Below the pieces are notes generated by a model. The model was not told the origin of the DNA, ran no database searches, and worked only from the letters and a program-made list of their open reading frames with translations. DNA of 64,000 nt, taken from contig CM051001.1 in the NCBI GenBank assembly GCA_027704905.1, positions 30,931,956 to 30,995,955 of the forward strand. Reading direction: 5' to 3'. The first letter of the stretch is position 1. Every line of letters starts with the position of its first letter. The position numbers and the translations under genes were made by a program. This DNA is from Muraenolepis orangiensis (Eukaryota > Chordata > Actinopteri > Gadiformes > Muraenolepididae). Of the stretch, positions 23,905 to 37,215 are shown in pieces.

Positions 23905-25106
23905 GTAGGCAGATTCTAAAGTCATGTTGACTTTACTATGCACAGCAAAGATACAAGTTCCACTTGTAAAATTATGCTTTTGAATCCACATTTCCATATT
24001 CAACAACCTTATATGGGTACAAAACACCTGACTGTTTTTGACCCTAAGCTGCATTTTAGTGCTCACTGATTATTTACAATGTCTTGAAAGTCTGATTTGT
24101 ATGTCAACATCATGTTGTTGTTGGACTTATTGGTTTGAATGGTGGGCTCTACTCAGTAGTACACCATGTATTCACATGTCGTATGGATGGTGATGAACAG
24201 CAGTTCAACATCCTACACAACACTGGGACATTAGTTTCAGGTGCAGACAGTCTTCTTCTACACTGAGTTACACAGAGAGAGGCAATCCATGTCTGATGGT
24301 TTCCCAATATGTCTACCAGTGGATATTAGGTCATTGTGAATTGTAATCCAACATGTTATAGATTTCATTATCACATCACAATTTGCACAAAATATACAGA
24401 ATGTTCCTGATAAATATGTGCCAGTGCTACATAAATGCATATAACCAAGTGGCACTCTATTTCTGCTTTGGCTTACCTTTTCTATCACAACTTGCTTGAA
24501 ATTCCATTTCCATTCAGAAATAGGATATATACATATGTTGTTTTGGGCTGATCTGTTCATAATGTCTTCCATTACATACTTGGAGGTGATGCAATTGACA
24601 TAACTGCATGAGAACACTTTTCCTCAAGTACTCATGATGGATTATTCTGTGAGTATTTCACTAAATAACTGCCAGTGTTTTGTTTAAAAATGTGAAACAT
24701 GACTTGGGATACATCAGGCACAGGTTATTAGAATGGGGAAAATCCCCAGGAGGAATTTAATGAATTTATTGACACCCTTTTCTTTATGCAACCTCTGCTT
24801 GAGTTTAGTTTTGTTGAGAACTTTATCTAGCAATGGCTCTGTATTCGTGCAGTCCTCACTTGTTCTATTGGACGTATCAAAACACATTGAAACTGGTGAA
24901 CCCTTGATTATAGATATACAGATTTACTTTTCATTTGAAGTACATTTATTTGATGTGAAAAAAAGGTGGCTATTAAACTATACAGCAGTTAATATTGTGT
25001 TGTCATATCAGCATTATGAATAGTATGTTATTTATAAGTTTTAAAAATAATACCTTGTTAAAAAAAAAGATTTAAAAAAAATTATGTTTATATATGTATA
25101 GATATA
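23905..25106. other. Class I flank after P5, duplicated after P7
   Basis: Nearly identical to 34240-35439 after P7, with only scattered differences, although P5 and P7 have quite different 5' halves and promoters. Non-coding; no RNA gene recognised. The flank leads straight into the pogo element in both copies. Confidence 0.6.
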
Positions 25107-26574
25107 CCGTATTGACCCGAATATAAGACGACCCCGATTATAAGACGACCCCTCTTTTTCAAGACTCATTTTTGGACCAAATGTTTTTTTTATAAAGAAA
25201 ATAATTTTATTTGAAAATAATGATAACACACATCACACTTTGTGTTCAAATTTGCCTAACTTGGCAAACAAAAACAAAACAGGCTAGATAGATTGCAATG
25301 AAACAGTAGTGCAATAAAACGGTAGTGCAATAAAATATTAGAGCAATGAAACAGAACATCAGTCTATTGGTCACATTACGTCTTCTCATTCAGCTCGTCT
25401 TCTACATCGCTGGGTTGTTCGCTCTCACTCCCGCTATCGTCACTCACGGTGTCTGCTTCCCGTCTCCTCCCACATCACGTCATCCTCGCTGCCATCCATG
25501 GCATTTGATACGCAGCATTTCTCAAACCCATTAATGATGCTTTCTGGGGAAACGTCAGCCCATGCTTGCAAGATCCATTCACAGAGCAAACGTACTGCAG
25601 GCTTTTGGATTTTTCCAGACGGTGTCAGTGCGTGATTAGCAGCCAGGAGCCACTCTGTGGATCTCTTGCGCAGATGAACCTTGAATGGTTTGTTAACGAC
25701 CACATCCAACACCTGCAGCTGGCTTGTCATTCCGCCCGGTATGATCACTATGCACCATTCAACTCTTTCACTTGCTTTTTGACTGGCGTTTTGAAGTGTC
25801 CACGGAAAGCATCCAGAATCAACATGTTCCTCTTCTTTCTGAGTCCCCCACGCCGTCTGCCCCACACCACCTTGAGCCAGTCCACCACAAGCTCCGTCTC
25901 CATCCATCCCTTTGCCTGGGCACCTACCATAATCCCCCGTACGGGGGAAGTGTTGTCCCATCTGCGAGGCGCGTTAACATGACGGTTACTCGGCTCTTCT
26001 CGTTTCCAGTAGATCAGTAGATCACTGATTTGTCGCCTTTCTTATGCACAGTGACAGATGTTGGCATGTCAAAATACACAGGCGTTTGATCAGCATTGCC
26101 CATCTGATCAAGGGGGTATGAGTGCTTCTTCCTTAACTTGATCACATATCGCTGATAAGACAGTAGCTTCTCTCTGAAGTCTGAGGGCAGGCGCTGGGCT
26201 TGTCCTGCGTCGCAATGACAGTTGTTTGATGTCTCTGCTTCGTTTATCACCATTATCTTAAAATTGGCATCGTAACTTCGTCTCTCCTGTTTATTAACTT
26301 GCCCTACTTTTGAGGCACTTTTTTCAAGTTGGTCGCTGTGTCTCTCCATTTCTATCTCTCCAGGTAACTGTTTTTATGTACTGTTACTTTAAGACTTTGA
26401 GTTACTTTAAGTGTCGCGCGGTGTCTCGGAACACTCGTTTGGCGCGATCTGTTGTTGCGCAATTACATGTGCAATTACGGTACATCGAAAAGTCTAAACC
26501 CCGATTATAAAACGACCCCTCTTTTTCAGATTTTTTTCTAGGAAAAAAAACCCGTCTTATATTCGGGTCAATAC

Positions 26575-26576
<2 letters not shown>
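25107..26576 (-). mobile_element. Pogo/Tigger-like DNA transposon (copy 1)
   Basis: Terminal inverted repeats CCGTATTGACCCGAATATAA at the left and its reverse complement at the right, identical for about 24 bp, with further matching sub-terminal sequence rich in ATAAGACGACCCC. Both ends are flanked by TA, the target duplication of the Tc1/mariner-pogo group. Minus-strand fragments of a DDE transposase lie inside. The element is about 1.47 kb, shorter than full pogo/Tigger elements, because the middle and N-terminal parts of the gene are partly lost. Confidence 0.85.
25440..26349 (-). pseudogene. Pogo-type transposase remnants
   Basis: The N-terminal piece (26014-26349) reads MERHSDQLEKS...RRSYDANFKIMVINEAE, an N-terminal helix-turn-helix-like start. 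It runs directly into LPSDFREKLLSYQRYV and NADQTPVYFDMP, where the first catalytic Asp of a DDE_1 (pogo/CENP-B type) domain is expected. The centromere-protein-B-like DNA-binding region is missing. The second piece (25440-25961 in broken frames) shows ILDAFRGHF (second Asp) and IPGGMTSQLQVLDVVVNKPF, a diagnostic pogo/Tigger block, then a region near SEDD for the third Asp. Frames are interrupted; inactive. Confidence 0.8.

Positions 26577-26610
<34 letters not shown>
26577..26610. repeat. (TA)n tract at the pogo right end
   Basis: Short TA run immediately after the transposon end. It begins with the TA target duplication and may have grown from it. At the corresponding place after P7 a TATATG-type repeat and a hAT insertion are found. 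Confidence 0.8.
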
Positions 26611-26611
<1 letters not shown>

Positions 26612-27137
26612 CATCCGTCGTTTAGCTTCCGTTCTCCATCACATTTATATTTCATTTGTTCATACATTTCTTCTTTTATCGATATTGTCTTTGCAGGCTG
26701 ACATGGCAATATTTTTTTTGGATATATTTATAATATTTAAATTATTTTATTAAGTATGAAGGTAATGTTATTTGTATGTACCTTTCCTATTAATAGGCGT
26801 ACTTCATGGCATTTTTTGGTATTTTATGGTAAGAGTTAAGAAATGTGCTGAGCACTTAAGGATTTACAAGACTCTTCCTCATGTAACACGATGTGCACCT
26901 CAACTTCTGTTCAGAAGGTGGGAAGGAATGTAGATTTGGCTTTGGAAATGGAAGCTCTTCCTCTGACTGCTTTGTTTTGGAAAGATATCTTTCACTGGAC
27001 TTTGTGGATTCCACAAGCTGAACAATAGAGCTATGTGTGTTCAATATGTCCCAGAAAACACTTTTACTGTCACATAAAACATACTGTCTAGTTGTGATAT
27101 CATCTGTGGTTATCTTCTAACTATCTTAGTCTCTGCT
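26611..27137. other. Outer upstream region of P6
   Basis: Shared in parts with the regions before P2, P8 and P9 (GCACTTAAGGATTTACAAGA, ATGTAGATTTGGCTTTGGAA, ATCTTTCACTGGACTTTGTG). Non-coding. Confidence 0.5.
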
Positions 27138-27384
27138 CAGTCCCTCACCAATAATCCCACTTTGTGGTTGAGTATTTGGAGGCTTCAACGTCTACTCTGC
27201 TTAGTTCTCAGTGTAACCTGAGGACTTTACTGTTCCACTGTGTGTGTGTTGCTCTAACCCCCATGTTACTGCTACACCATGTGGAGGACTGACTTAGGTG
27301 TTGTCTGCATGCTGGTCTCTGTCTGATGGGATCTCTGTTATACTGACATGCTGCACGATATGTCGCTGTCCGTGGTGCTGGAAT
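27138..27384 (+). promoter_or_regulatory. Conserved upstream block of P6
   Basis: 247 bp, ending 483 bp before the P6 ATG. It has a few substitutions against the P2 block (ATAATCCCAC, CTAACCCCCAT, GCACGATATGTCGCTG). One of the two CGCT cores is changed here (CGAT). Confidence 0.55.
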
Positions 27385-27632
27385 GGCTCAGCGTTCTGTA
27401 TTCCATTGTAACGCGTTACTATTTTAGCCAACAATTAAACTTATTCATAATTAAATTCAACACATAACACAACTCATCATTCAACTTAGACTTAAACGAA
27501 CTACGGCATTGTTGGTTTAATTATGAGTTCCAACATAAAACAATAAAATAAAATAAAAAGATACACATGTGAATAAAATAGCATTTGTTTTTACATGATC
27601 ATGGTCACTCTAAACGTGTCATACTTTCTGAT

Positions 27633-27760
27633 GACTCAAGGTGTCGCTATGCACCTGCAGTAGAGCACAACACAATGCAATAGTCATCCTTTCCATCCAC
27701 AGCCTCTAGACGAGAGCAGTAGCCTACAGACGCGGACATTCGTCGACGGGCGGTATATAG
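27633..27760 (+). promoter_or_regulatory. P6 promoter: CSE-like element and TATA box
   Basis: GACTCAAGGTGTCGCTATGC starts 234 bp before the ATG; TATATAG at 27754-27760. Confidence 0.6.
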
Positions 27761-27866
27761 TAAGAGCTGACGGCCTTTCCGTTTCTGAGATCAAATCCAT
27801 TTTAAGTACCTTGTTTGAAATCCCCAACCTATCGTTTATATTGTTAATTATTCCGTTTTTACAAGG

Positions 27867-30253
27867 ATGGAATACAACGGGACGAGTCTCTGCGTGTTTT
27901 TATTTGTATTGTCTGCGCTGCATTTCGTTCATGGCGACCTGAGCTATTCTATTCAAGAAGAGATGAAGCTCGGATCTGTTATCGGGAATATCGCTAAGGA
28001 TCTTGGACTTACATTGGACATATTATCTTCTCGGAAGGCTCGCATTGAAACAGAGGAAAACCAACGGAGGTATTGTGATGTCAATCATCGAAGCGGAGAG
28101 CTCATTGTTTCAGAGAGAATCGACAGAGAGGAACAATGCGGAGAAAAACCTTCATGTGTTCTTAAATTCGAGCTGCTTTTGGAATCTCCGTTAGAATTAC
28201 ACCGAGTATCACTACAGATACAAGACATAAACGATAATGCACCGAGTTTCCCGACGGATATAATCAAGCTGGAAATTAGAGAATCTGCTGTCAAAGGAGC
28301 TCGGTATCGCATAAATGCGGCTCATGATGAAGATATAGGACCAAACGGAGTTCAGAGTTATAGTCTTAAACGGAATGAACACTTTGTTTTCAATTTACAA
28401 ACTACAAGTGATGGAACTAAATATTGCGAATTGGTTTTAGAAAAGGAATTAGACAGAGAGGAGGAGAAGGAAATTAAATTGTCTCTTTCGGCCCTGGATG
28501 GAGGCTCTCCTCAGAGATCAGGCACAGTAGCGATACACGTCACTGTGTTGGATGCTAATGATAACGCCCCAGTGTTCAGTCAGGCCGTGTATGAAGCCAG
28601 TCTGCCTGAAAACTCTCCGCTTAAGACCCATGTTGTCACTGTTGGCGCTGCGGACGCAGACGAAGGGGTTAACGGTGAAGTTACATTTGAACTTGGCCGG
28701 ATATCTGATAAATCACGAAAACTGTTTTCACTTGATCGAAGAACAGGAGAAATATTTGTTGCAGGTGACCTAGACTTTGAGGAGGGATCGAAATATGAGA
28801 TTATTGTTCAGGCAAAAGATGGCTTTGGAATTTCTTCAGAGGCTAAAGTAATAATAACAATTACCGATGTTAATGACAACGCCCCGGTCATAGCCTTGAA
28901 ATCATTAACCAATCCAGTACCAGAAAGCGTGTCACCTGGTACAGAGGTGGGCCTTATTAACGTGCAGGACAGAGATTCAGAGAAAAACCGCAAGGTTAGG
29001 TGTTCTCTTCAGCAACATGTTCCTTTTAAACTAATTCCTTCAATCAAAAACTATTATTCTTTGGTGACAACCGAGAAACTAGACAGGGAATTAGTGTCTG
29101 AATACAACATAACAATATCTGCTATAGATGAGGGCTCTCCTCCTCTGTCGTCAGTGAAAGTTGTTCACATCTCAATAGCCGACGTTAATGACAACCCACC
29201 TGTGTTTGAGGAACAGTCGTATAGCAGCTATGTCTCTGAAAACAACAAACCTGGCCACAGCCTGTGTTCTGTTAAGGCCCATGACCCCGACTGGAGACAA
29301 AACGGTACAGTGATCTATTCTCTTTTACCCGGTGAAGTCAACGGGGCTCCAGTGTCCTCTTATCTATCTGTTAATGGAGACACCGGAGTGATCCAAAGTG
29401 TCAGGTCGTTTGATTATGAACACTTTAAGAACTTTAAAGTCTATGTAATGGCTCGAGACAACGGTTCTCCTCCACTCAGCAGCAACGTGACTGTGAGTGT
29501 CTTCATAACGGATGTAAATGACAACACTCCTCAGATACTTTACCCGCCCCAGAGGGAAACTCCTTCATGACTGAACTGGTACCCAAAGCTGCACAAGGAG
29601 GTTCTCTGGTTTCCAAGGTGATAGCAGTCGATGGGGACTCTGGACAGAACGCCTGGCTGTCCTATCATATCATTAAATCCACTGATCCTGGACTATTCAA
29701 AATCGATCTGCACAGTGGGGAGATCAGGACCCAGCGAGACATTTCTGATTCTGACAACATGAAACAGAACATTCTAGTAGCTGTGAAGGATAACGGACAG
29801 CCCTCCCTCTCTGCTACATGTTCCATGTTTTTACTGATTTCTGATAACTTGGCTGAAGTACCAGAACTTAAGGACATGGCTTATGAAGACAGCAGTTCTA
29901 AATTAACGTCTTATCTGATCATCGCGCTGGTATCCGTCTCCACCTTTTTCCTGACTTTCATTATTATCATTGTGGGATTGAGGTTTTGTCGGAGGAGAAA
30001 GCCCAGACTGTTATTTGATGGAGCGGTTGCTATTCCCAGCTCTTACCTCCCTCCAAACTACGCAGATGTGGACGGCACTGGAACTTTACGCAGCGCATAT
30101 AATTATGATGCGTATTTAACCACTGGATCGAGAACAAGTGACTTTAAGTTTGTGACGTCTTACAATGACAACACACTGCCTGCAGACCAGACCCTGAGAA
30201 AGAACCCAACTGACTTTGAAGAAGTGTTTGGAGACCTTGATGTTTCCCCTGAG
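27867..30253 (+). pseudogene. pcdhg: P6: protocadherin variable exon, one frameshift in EC6
   Basis: Fully open from the ATG (MEYNGTSLCVFLFVLSALHF..HG) through EC1-EC5 to DVNDNTPQILYP. One C is then missing from a C run (TTTACCCGCCCC; all other copies have TTTACCCCGCCCC) at about 29544. This changes the frame and gives a TGA at 29568-29570 just before TELVPKAAQG. EC6, membrane helix and tail (from about 29567) are intact in the next frame, with the donor at 30251-30255. This is the only indel in the homogenised 3' half of any copy, and it sits in a homopolymer, so a sequencing or assembly error is quite possible. If so, P6 is a fifth functional exon. If real, a secreted five-repeat product would result. 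Confidence 0.85.
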
Positions 30254-31635
30254 GTAGGCAGACTCTAAAGCCATGTTGACTTTACTATGCACAGCAATGT
30301 ACAAGTTCCACTTGTAAATTATACTTTTGAATCCACATTATATTCCACAACCTTATATGGTACAAAACACCTGACTGTTTTTAACCCTAAGCTGCATTTT
30401 AGTGCTCATTGATTATTAACAGGTCTTGAAAGTCTGATTTGTATGTCAACATCATGTTGTGTGTTGGACATATTGGTTTGAATGGTGGGCTGTACTCAGT
30501 AGTACAATGTATTCACATGTCGTATGGATGGTGATGAACAGCAGTTCAACATCCTACACAACACTGGGACATTAGTTTCAGGTGGGAGAAAGTCTTCTTC
30601 TACACTGAGTTACTCGTAGAAAGGCAATCCATGTCTGATTGTTTCCCATGATTTCAACCAATGCATGGATATTTGGTCAATGTGAATTGTAATCCAAACA
30701 TGTTGTAGATTGCATTATCACATCACAATATGCACAAAATATATACAGAATTTGCCAGTGCTAGGTAAATGCATATAACCCTGAGGACTTATTTCTTTGG
30801 TAACTTCTATCACACTTAGGAAAAATGCTTGATTGCTTATCGTCACATAGGAAAATATATGTTGTTTTGGGCTGCTTGGTTTATAATGTATTAATTACAT
30901 ACTTTAAGGTGATTCAATTGACACAACTGAATGAGAATGCTTTTCCTCAGGGACACATAATGGAGTATTCTTTGAGTATTTCACTGAATAACGGCCAGTG
31001 TGTTTGTTTGAAAGTAGTTTAGCTCTAAACAGTATTCACACACTCCAGTCATGCATATTTGGACCATGACTTGGATACAATTTATTTAATTGATTGACAC
31101 CCTTTTCTTTATGCAACCTCTGCTTGAGTTTAGTTTTGTTGAGAATCTATAGCAATGACTTTGTATTCTGGAAGTCCTCAGTTGTTCTATTGGACGTAGA
31201 GAAACATGTTGCAATTGGTGAACATTTAATCATAGAGATATAGATTTAAATTTAATTTGAAATGCTTTTATTTGATGTCAAAAATTGTGCTATGAAACTA
31301 TAAAGTTAATAATGGTGTTGTCATACGAGCATTATGAAAAGTATGTTATATACTACGTTTAAAAATAATAACTCTGCAATTGAACTGACGTGTTTCTTAA
31401 AAAACGAAATGACAGCTGACACATTGCAGTGCTGTCATTCTGATGTAATGAACAATGTTCTCTCTGTCGCTCTACAAGGTCTGATATTGTATTACGATCG
31501 GCATCTTATAATCTCCCAAGCGCCAAAGGTCTGTCTTTGTATTGTAATGACGTATTTATGTTCCTTATTCCAAATATCGTGATCATAGTATGTTGGGATA
31601 ATGGATCGACCCGCTTGGTGTGTTATATATCTGGT
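30254..31635. other. Flank after P6 and upstream region of P7
   Basis: Class I flank at the start, then sequence shared with the upstream region of P4 from about 31400 (ACACATTGCAGTGCTGTCAT). No gene or RNA seen. Confidence 0.5.
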
Positions 31636-31659
31636 GTACTCTAGGTGTCACTATAGACC
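31636..31659 (+). promoter_or_regulatory. P7 CSE-like promoter element (CACT variant)
   Basis: Identical to the P4 element (CTCTAGGTGTCACTATAGAC), 216 bp before the ATG. Confidence 0.45.
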
Positions 31660-31851
31660 AGTGTTGTGATACGGACCCTACAGTCCATAGTGTTTATCGA
31701 CGGGCTCGAGCACAAAGCGGACACACACCAATGTTGGAAACCAGTAGAGAGAGGACCGACTTTAGTACCGCGGATTAAATCTGGGGTTGCTTATTTGTGA
31801 ATTGCCTTCAGTGCGATCGACGAGTGGATATTGGACTACTTTTGTAAGAAA

Positions 31852-34239
31852 ATGGAATACAGATATTGGAGATTTTACGGCTTGGTCTTCGTTCTCGTTG
31901 TCGTACTGCACTCCACAAATGGCGACCTGGACTATTCGATTCAGGAGGAGCTGAAGCATGGATCTATAATTGGAAATATAGCAAAGGATCTGGGGATTGA
32001 TGTGGGAAGAATGACTGCTCGCAAAGCGCGTATTGAAACGGAGGAAATAGCATCGTACACTGCGACATCAACCTTCGGAGCGGAGACCTGACTGTCGCGA
32101 AGAGAATAGACAGAGAAGAGCTGTGTGGAGAAAAGGCTTTGTGTGTTCTCAAATTTGAGCTTTTGTTGGAATCACCCTTAGAATTACATCGCATATCACT
32201 GAAAATTGACGACATCAACGATAACACACCACTGTTCCCGAAGGATACAATTAAACTTGAAATTGGAGAATCAGCTGACAAAGGAGCTCGCTATCGCGTC
32301 AACGCGGCCCATGATGCAGATATAGGCCAGAACGGCGTTCAAAGCTATATTCTTCAGGAAAATAGACATTTTATTTTAAATACACAAACCACAACTGCTG
32401 GAATCAAATACGCCGAATTGGTTTTAGAACACGAATTAGACAGAGAGGAACAGCAGGAAATGCAATTATTGTTAACGGCTCTGGATGGCGGTTCTCCTCA
32501 GAGATCAGGTACTTTAACCATAGACGTCACTGTGTTGGATGCTAATGATAACGCCCCAGTGTTCAGTCAGGCCGTGTATGAAGCCAGTCTGCCTGAAAAC
32601 TCTCCGTTGAAAACCCATGTGATTACTGTTAGCGCTACAGACGCGGACGACGGTGTTAATGGAGAAGTTACATATGAATTCAGCAAAATATCTGATAAGT
32701 CACGAAAGCTTTTTTCACTTGATCTGCAAACGGGTCACGTCACTGTGATAGGTGACATTGACTTTGAAGAAGGATCGAAATATGAACTATATGTAGAGGC
32801 CAAAGATGGGTATGGTCTCTCTACAGATACTAAAGTTATAATATTGATTACAGACGCCAATGACAACGCACCCGTTATATCGTTAAAATCGTTAACCAAT
32901 CCAGTGCCTGAAAATGTGTCACCTGGTACAGAGGTTGGCATCATTAACGTGCAGGATACAGATTCGAACAAAACCGACAGGTGCGCTGCTTTATTGAGCA
33001 AAACGTCCCGTTTAAACTCATTCCTTCCATCAAAAACTATTATTCTCTGGTGACTACAGATCAATTAGACCGCGAATTAATTCCTCATTATAACGTTACA
33101 ATTCTGCTGTCGACGCGGGCTCTCCACCACTGTCCTCGTTTATAACCGTTCAAGTCTCTATCGCTGACGTTAACGACAACCCACCTGTGTTTGATGAGCA
33201 GTCATACAGCGCGTATGTTTCTGAAAACAACAAACCTGGCCACAGCCTGTGTTCTGTTAAGGCCCATGACCCCGACTGGAGACAAAACGGTACAGTGATC
33301 TATTCTCTTTTACCTGGTGAAGTCAACGGGGCTCCAGTGTCCTCTTATCTATCTGTTAATGGAGACACCGGAGTGATCCAAAGTGTCAGGTCGTTTGATT
33401 ATGAACACTTTAAGAACTTTAAAGTCTATGTAATGGCTCGAGACAACGGTTCTCCTCCGCTCAGCAGCAACGTGACTGTGAGTGTCTTCATAACGGATGT
33501 AAATGACAACACTCCTCAGATACTTTACCCCGCCCCAGAGGGAAACTCCTTCATGACTGAACTGGTACCCAAAGCTGCACAAGGAGGTTCTCTGGTTTCC
33601 AAGGTGATAGCAGTGGATGGGGACTCTGGACAGAACGCCTGGCTGTCCTATCATATCATTAAATCCACTGATCCTGGACTATTCAAAATCGATCTGCACA
33701 GTGGGGAGATCAGGACCCAGCGAGACATTTCTGATTCTGACAACATGAAACAGAACATTCTAGTAGCTGTGAAGGATAACGGACAGCCCTCCCTCTCTGC
33801 TACATGTTCCATGTTTTTACTGATTTCTGATAACTTGGCTGAAGTACCAGAACTTAAGGACATGGCTTATGAAGACAGCAGTTCTAAATTAACGTCTTAT
33901 CTGATCATCGCGCTGGTATCCGTCTCCACCTTTTTCCTGACTTTCATTATTATCATTGTGGGATTGAGGTTTTGTCGGAGGAGAAAGCCCAGACTGTTAT
34001 TTGATGGAGCGGTTGCTATTCCCAGCTCTTACCTCCCTCCAAACTACGCAGATGTGGACGCCACTGGAACTTTACGCAGCGCATATAATTATGATGCGTA
34101 TTTAACCACTGGATCGAGAACAAGTGACTTTAAGTTTGTGACGTCTTACAATGACAACACACTGCCTGCAGACCAGACCCTGAGAAAGAACCCAACTGAC
34201 TTTGAAGAAGTGTTTGGAGACCTTGATGTTTCCCCTGAG
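31852..34239 (+). pseudogene. pcdhg: P7: protocadherin variable exon with three frameshifts
   Basis: Start MEYRYWRFYGLVFVLVVVLH, a signal peptide like that of P4. The EC1 frameshift near 32055 is at the same place as in P4. Further one-base losses lie near 32965 (EC4, GATTCGAAC where P4 has GATTCTGAAC) and 33102 (EC4, AATTCTGC where P4 has AATTACTGC). They sum to -3. EC2-EC3 are open (frame from about 32139), and EC5 to the donor at 34237-34241 is intact and identical in type to the other copies. P4 and P7 are sister copies in their 5' halves and promoters, but their 3' flanks differ in class. Confidence 0.85.
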
Positions 34240-35439
34240 GTAGGCAGACTCTAAAGTCATGTTGACTTTACTATGCACAGCAAAGATACAAGTTCCACTT
34301 GTAAAATTATGCTTTTGAATCCACATTTCCATATTCAACAACCTTATATGGGTACAAAACACCTGACTGTTTTTGACCCTAAGCTGCATTTTAGTGCTCA
34401 TTGATTATTTACAATGTCTTGAAAGTCTGATTTGTATGTCAACATCATGTAGTTGTTGGACTTATTGGTTTGAATGGTGGGCTCTACTCAGTAGTACACA
34501 TGTATTCACATGTCGTATGGATGGTGATGAACAGCAGTTCAACATCCTACACAACACTGGGACATTAGTTTCAGGTGCAGACAGTCTTCTTCTACACTGA
34601 GTTACACAGAGAGAGGCAATCCATGTCTGATGGTTTCCCAATATGTCTACCAGTGGATATTAGGTCATTGTGAATTGTAATCCAACATGTTATAGATTTC
34701 ATTATCACATCACAATTTGCACAAAATATACAGAATGTTCCTGATAAATATGTGCCAGTGCTACATAAATGCATATAACCAAGGGGCACTCTATTTCTGC
34801 TTTGGCTTACCTTTTCTATCACAACTTGCTTGAAATTCCATTTCCATTCAGAAATAGGATATATACATATGTTGTTTTGGGCTGCTTGGTTCATTATGTC
34901 TTCCATTACATACTTGGAGGTGATGCAATTGACATAACTGCATGAGAACACTTTTCCTCAAGTACTCATGATGGATTATTCTGTGAGTATTTCACTAAAT
35001 AACTGCCAGTGTTTTGTTTAAAAATGTGAAACATGACTTGGGATACATCAGGCACAGGTTATTAGAATGGGGAAAATCCCCAGGAGGAATTTAATGAATT
35101 TATTGACACCCTTTTCTTTATGCAACCTCTGCTTGAGTTTAGTTTTGTTGAGAACTTTATCTAGCAATGGCTCTGTATTCGTGCAGTCCTCACTTGTTCT
35201 ATTGGACGTATCAAAACACATTGAAACTGGTGAACCCTTGATTATAGATATACAGATTTACTTTTCATTTGAAGTACATTTATTTGATGTGAAAAAAAGG
35301 TGGCTATTAAACTATACAGCAGTTAATATTGTGTTGTCATATCAGCATTATGAATAGTATGTTATTTATAAGTTTTAAAAATAATACCTTGTTAAAAAAA
35401 AGATTTAAAAAAAATTATGTTTATATATGTATAGATATA
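34240..35439. other. Class I flank after P7, copy of the flank after P5
   Basis: Matches 23905-25106 almost base for base. Non-coding. Shows that a block from the 3' half of the exon through the pogo element was duplicated or converted between the P5 and P7 units. Confidence 0.6.
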
Positions 35440-35894
35440 CCGTATTGACCCGAATATAAGACGACCCCGATTATAAGACGACCCCTCTTTTTCAAGACTC
35501 ATTTTTGGACCAAATGTTTTTTTTATAAAGAAAATAATTTTATTTGAAAATAATGATAACACACATCACACATTGTGTTCAAATTTGCCTAACTTGGCAA
35601 ACAAAAACAAAACAGGCTAGATAGATTGCAATGAAACAGTAGTGCAATAAAACGGTAGTGCAATAAAATAGTAGAGCAATGAAACAGAACATTCTATTGG
35701 TCACATTACGTCTTCTCATTCAGCTCGTCTTCTACATCGCTGGGTTGTTCGCTCTCACTCCCGCTATCGTCACTCACGGTGTCTGCTTCCCGTCTCCTCC
35801 CACATCACGTCATCCTTGCTGCCATGCATGGCATTTGATACGCAGCATTTCTCAAACCCATTAATGATGCTTTCTGGGGAAACGTCAGCCCGTT

Positions 35895-37215
35895 TGTAGC
35901 GGCACGTGGGAGTGATTGTTTGAAATACTAACTAAGAAGCCAGACAACGCCACCTTGGGAATTGCACCCAAGGAAATAATTATTCCAAGCTACCAATAAG
36001 GCACTCAGGTTCGTAATACTGAGGGGCAGGAGACGTGGTTCCAATTCATCAAATGTTTTATTGCCTATATTAAAATATAGTTGAAAACACAATAAGAACA
36101 TACACACTGGAAATAAAGGGGGAAATCCCCCCTTAGGGATGCTGAGGCTTACCAGTGGATGGAGGTGACGGGGGGTGAGCGGGATCCCAACAAAGTAAAT
36201 TAAGGCACCCGTGATCCTACACACTCATACAAAGGAACACCAAAATCAGGGGGAACACAGCACGACACAAAAAGGGGGGAAGCCGCCACCGGGGACACCA
36301 GCACCACACCTTTGGCTCTCAGCAACTAAAGAGGTGCAAACGAGACACAATTACGGGGATAAACAGCCAACACAAATTAATACACAAACCAACACATAAG
36401 TATAAAGACAATAAAAAGTCAATAATACAACGAAATACTGATCAGAAACAGATTAAATGAAATAAACAAAACAAACTTAATTCAACAGGGTCAAATAAAA
36501 TAACTAATCAGAAACAGAGATGAATCGAATAGTCCACGATAACAATGGTTAAAATATGGCCCTGTAGTGAAGGGCAAGGGGACACAAAGGCACAGTGACA
36601 CCAAGACACTGCAGACAATGCAGGCCAAGACCAACACCCGCTAGGCAGTAGTGTAACGGTGAAGCCCAGTAGGGCAGGCAAGCCAGCTGTGCAGACAGAC
36701 ACAGCCGTGAGGGCAGACCAGCCTTCCAGGCAACACTCAGTCAGGCAGGCAAGACAGTCGTAGTAGCCGTGGATGCAACACCAACGTGGAGGCAAAACAG
36801 CAGTCCTTCTTGATTACGCTTCCAGCGCAGAGCCTAGCAGACATTTTAAGGTGATGTTATTTTAATAATACCACATTCAGGAAGAATGACACGCAGAAGG
36901 TCTACCTACCGATCAGGCCAAGTTCAGACAAACACAGCAGGAGAGCTTCATTTACTGCGGCAGCAGACATGGGCTGCAGGATCCCTGCAAGGGTCTACAA
37001 CCAGCGATGCATTTAGTATTTAGGCTAATTGCCATGCTAGGTGTACAACAAACGGCAGCCACTGCAAACTCACCGGTGCCAGCGGAGAAAGCACGTCAGC
37101 GGAACCCGGAAGTGGCCTTCGTGCCAAAGAGCAAGAGGGAGCAAGAGCGACACTGACCCCTCTTTATAAAGGTTGCCCCGTGTGGTGATAGGGCTGAACA
37201 GTCTATCCTGCTACA
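35895..37215 (-). mobile_element. LTR-like insertion (probable solo LTR) inside pogo copy 2
   Basis: 1321 bp present here but absent from the otherwise matching pogo copy 1 (CAGCCCATGCTTGCAAG there is continuous). Termini are TGTAGC...GCTACA, the TG..CA ends of LTRs. On the minus strand a TATA-like TTTATAAAG lies near 37165 and an AATAAAA signal near 36058, the arrangement of an LTR. No pol or gag sequence is present. No clear target duplication is left; flanks are CGTT and CATG. The family is not identified. Confidence 0.55.

Noticed and set aside
25346..26020. Plus-strand frames across the pogo element
   Set aside because: They are shadows of the minus-strand transposase remnants.
30825..31022. 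65-codon frame in the P6-P7 interval
   Set aside because: No homologous frame in the related flanks and no recognisable motif.
36508..36795. 95-codon Cys/Trp-rich minus-strand frame in the LTR-like insertion
   Set aside because: Low-complexity composition, no recognised motif and no gag or pol context; probably chance.
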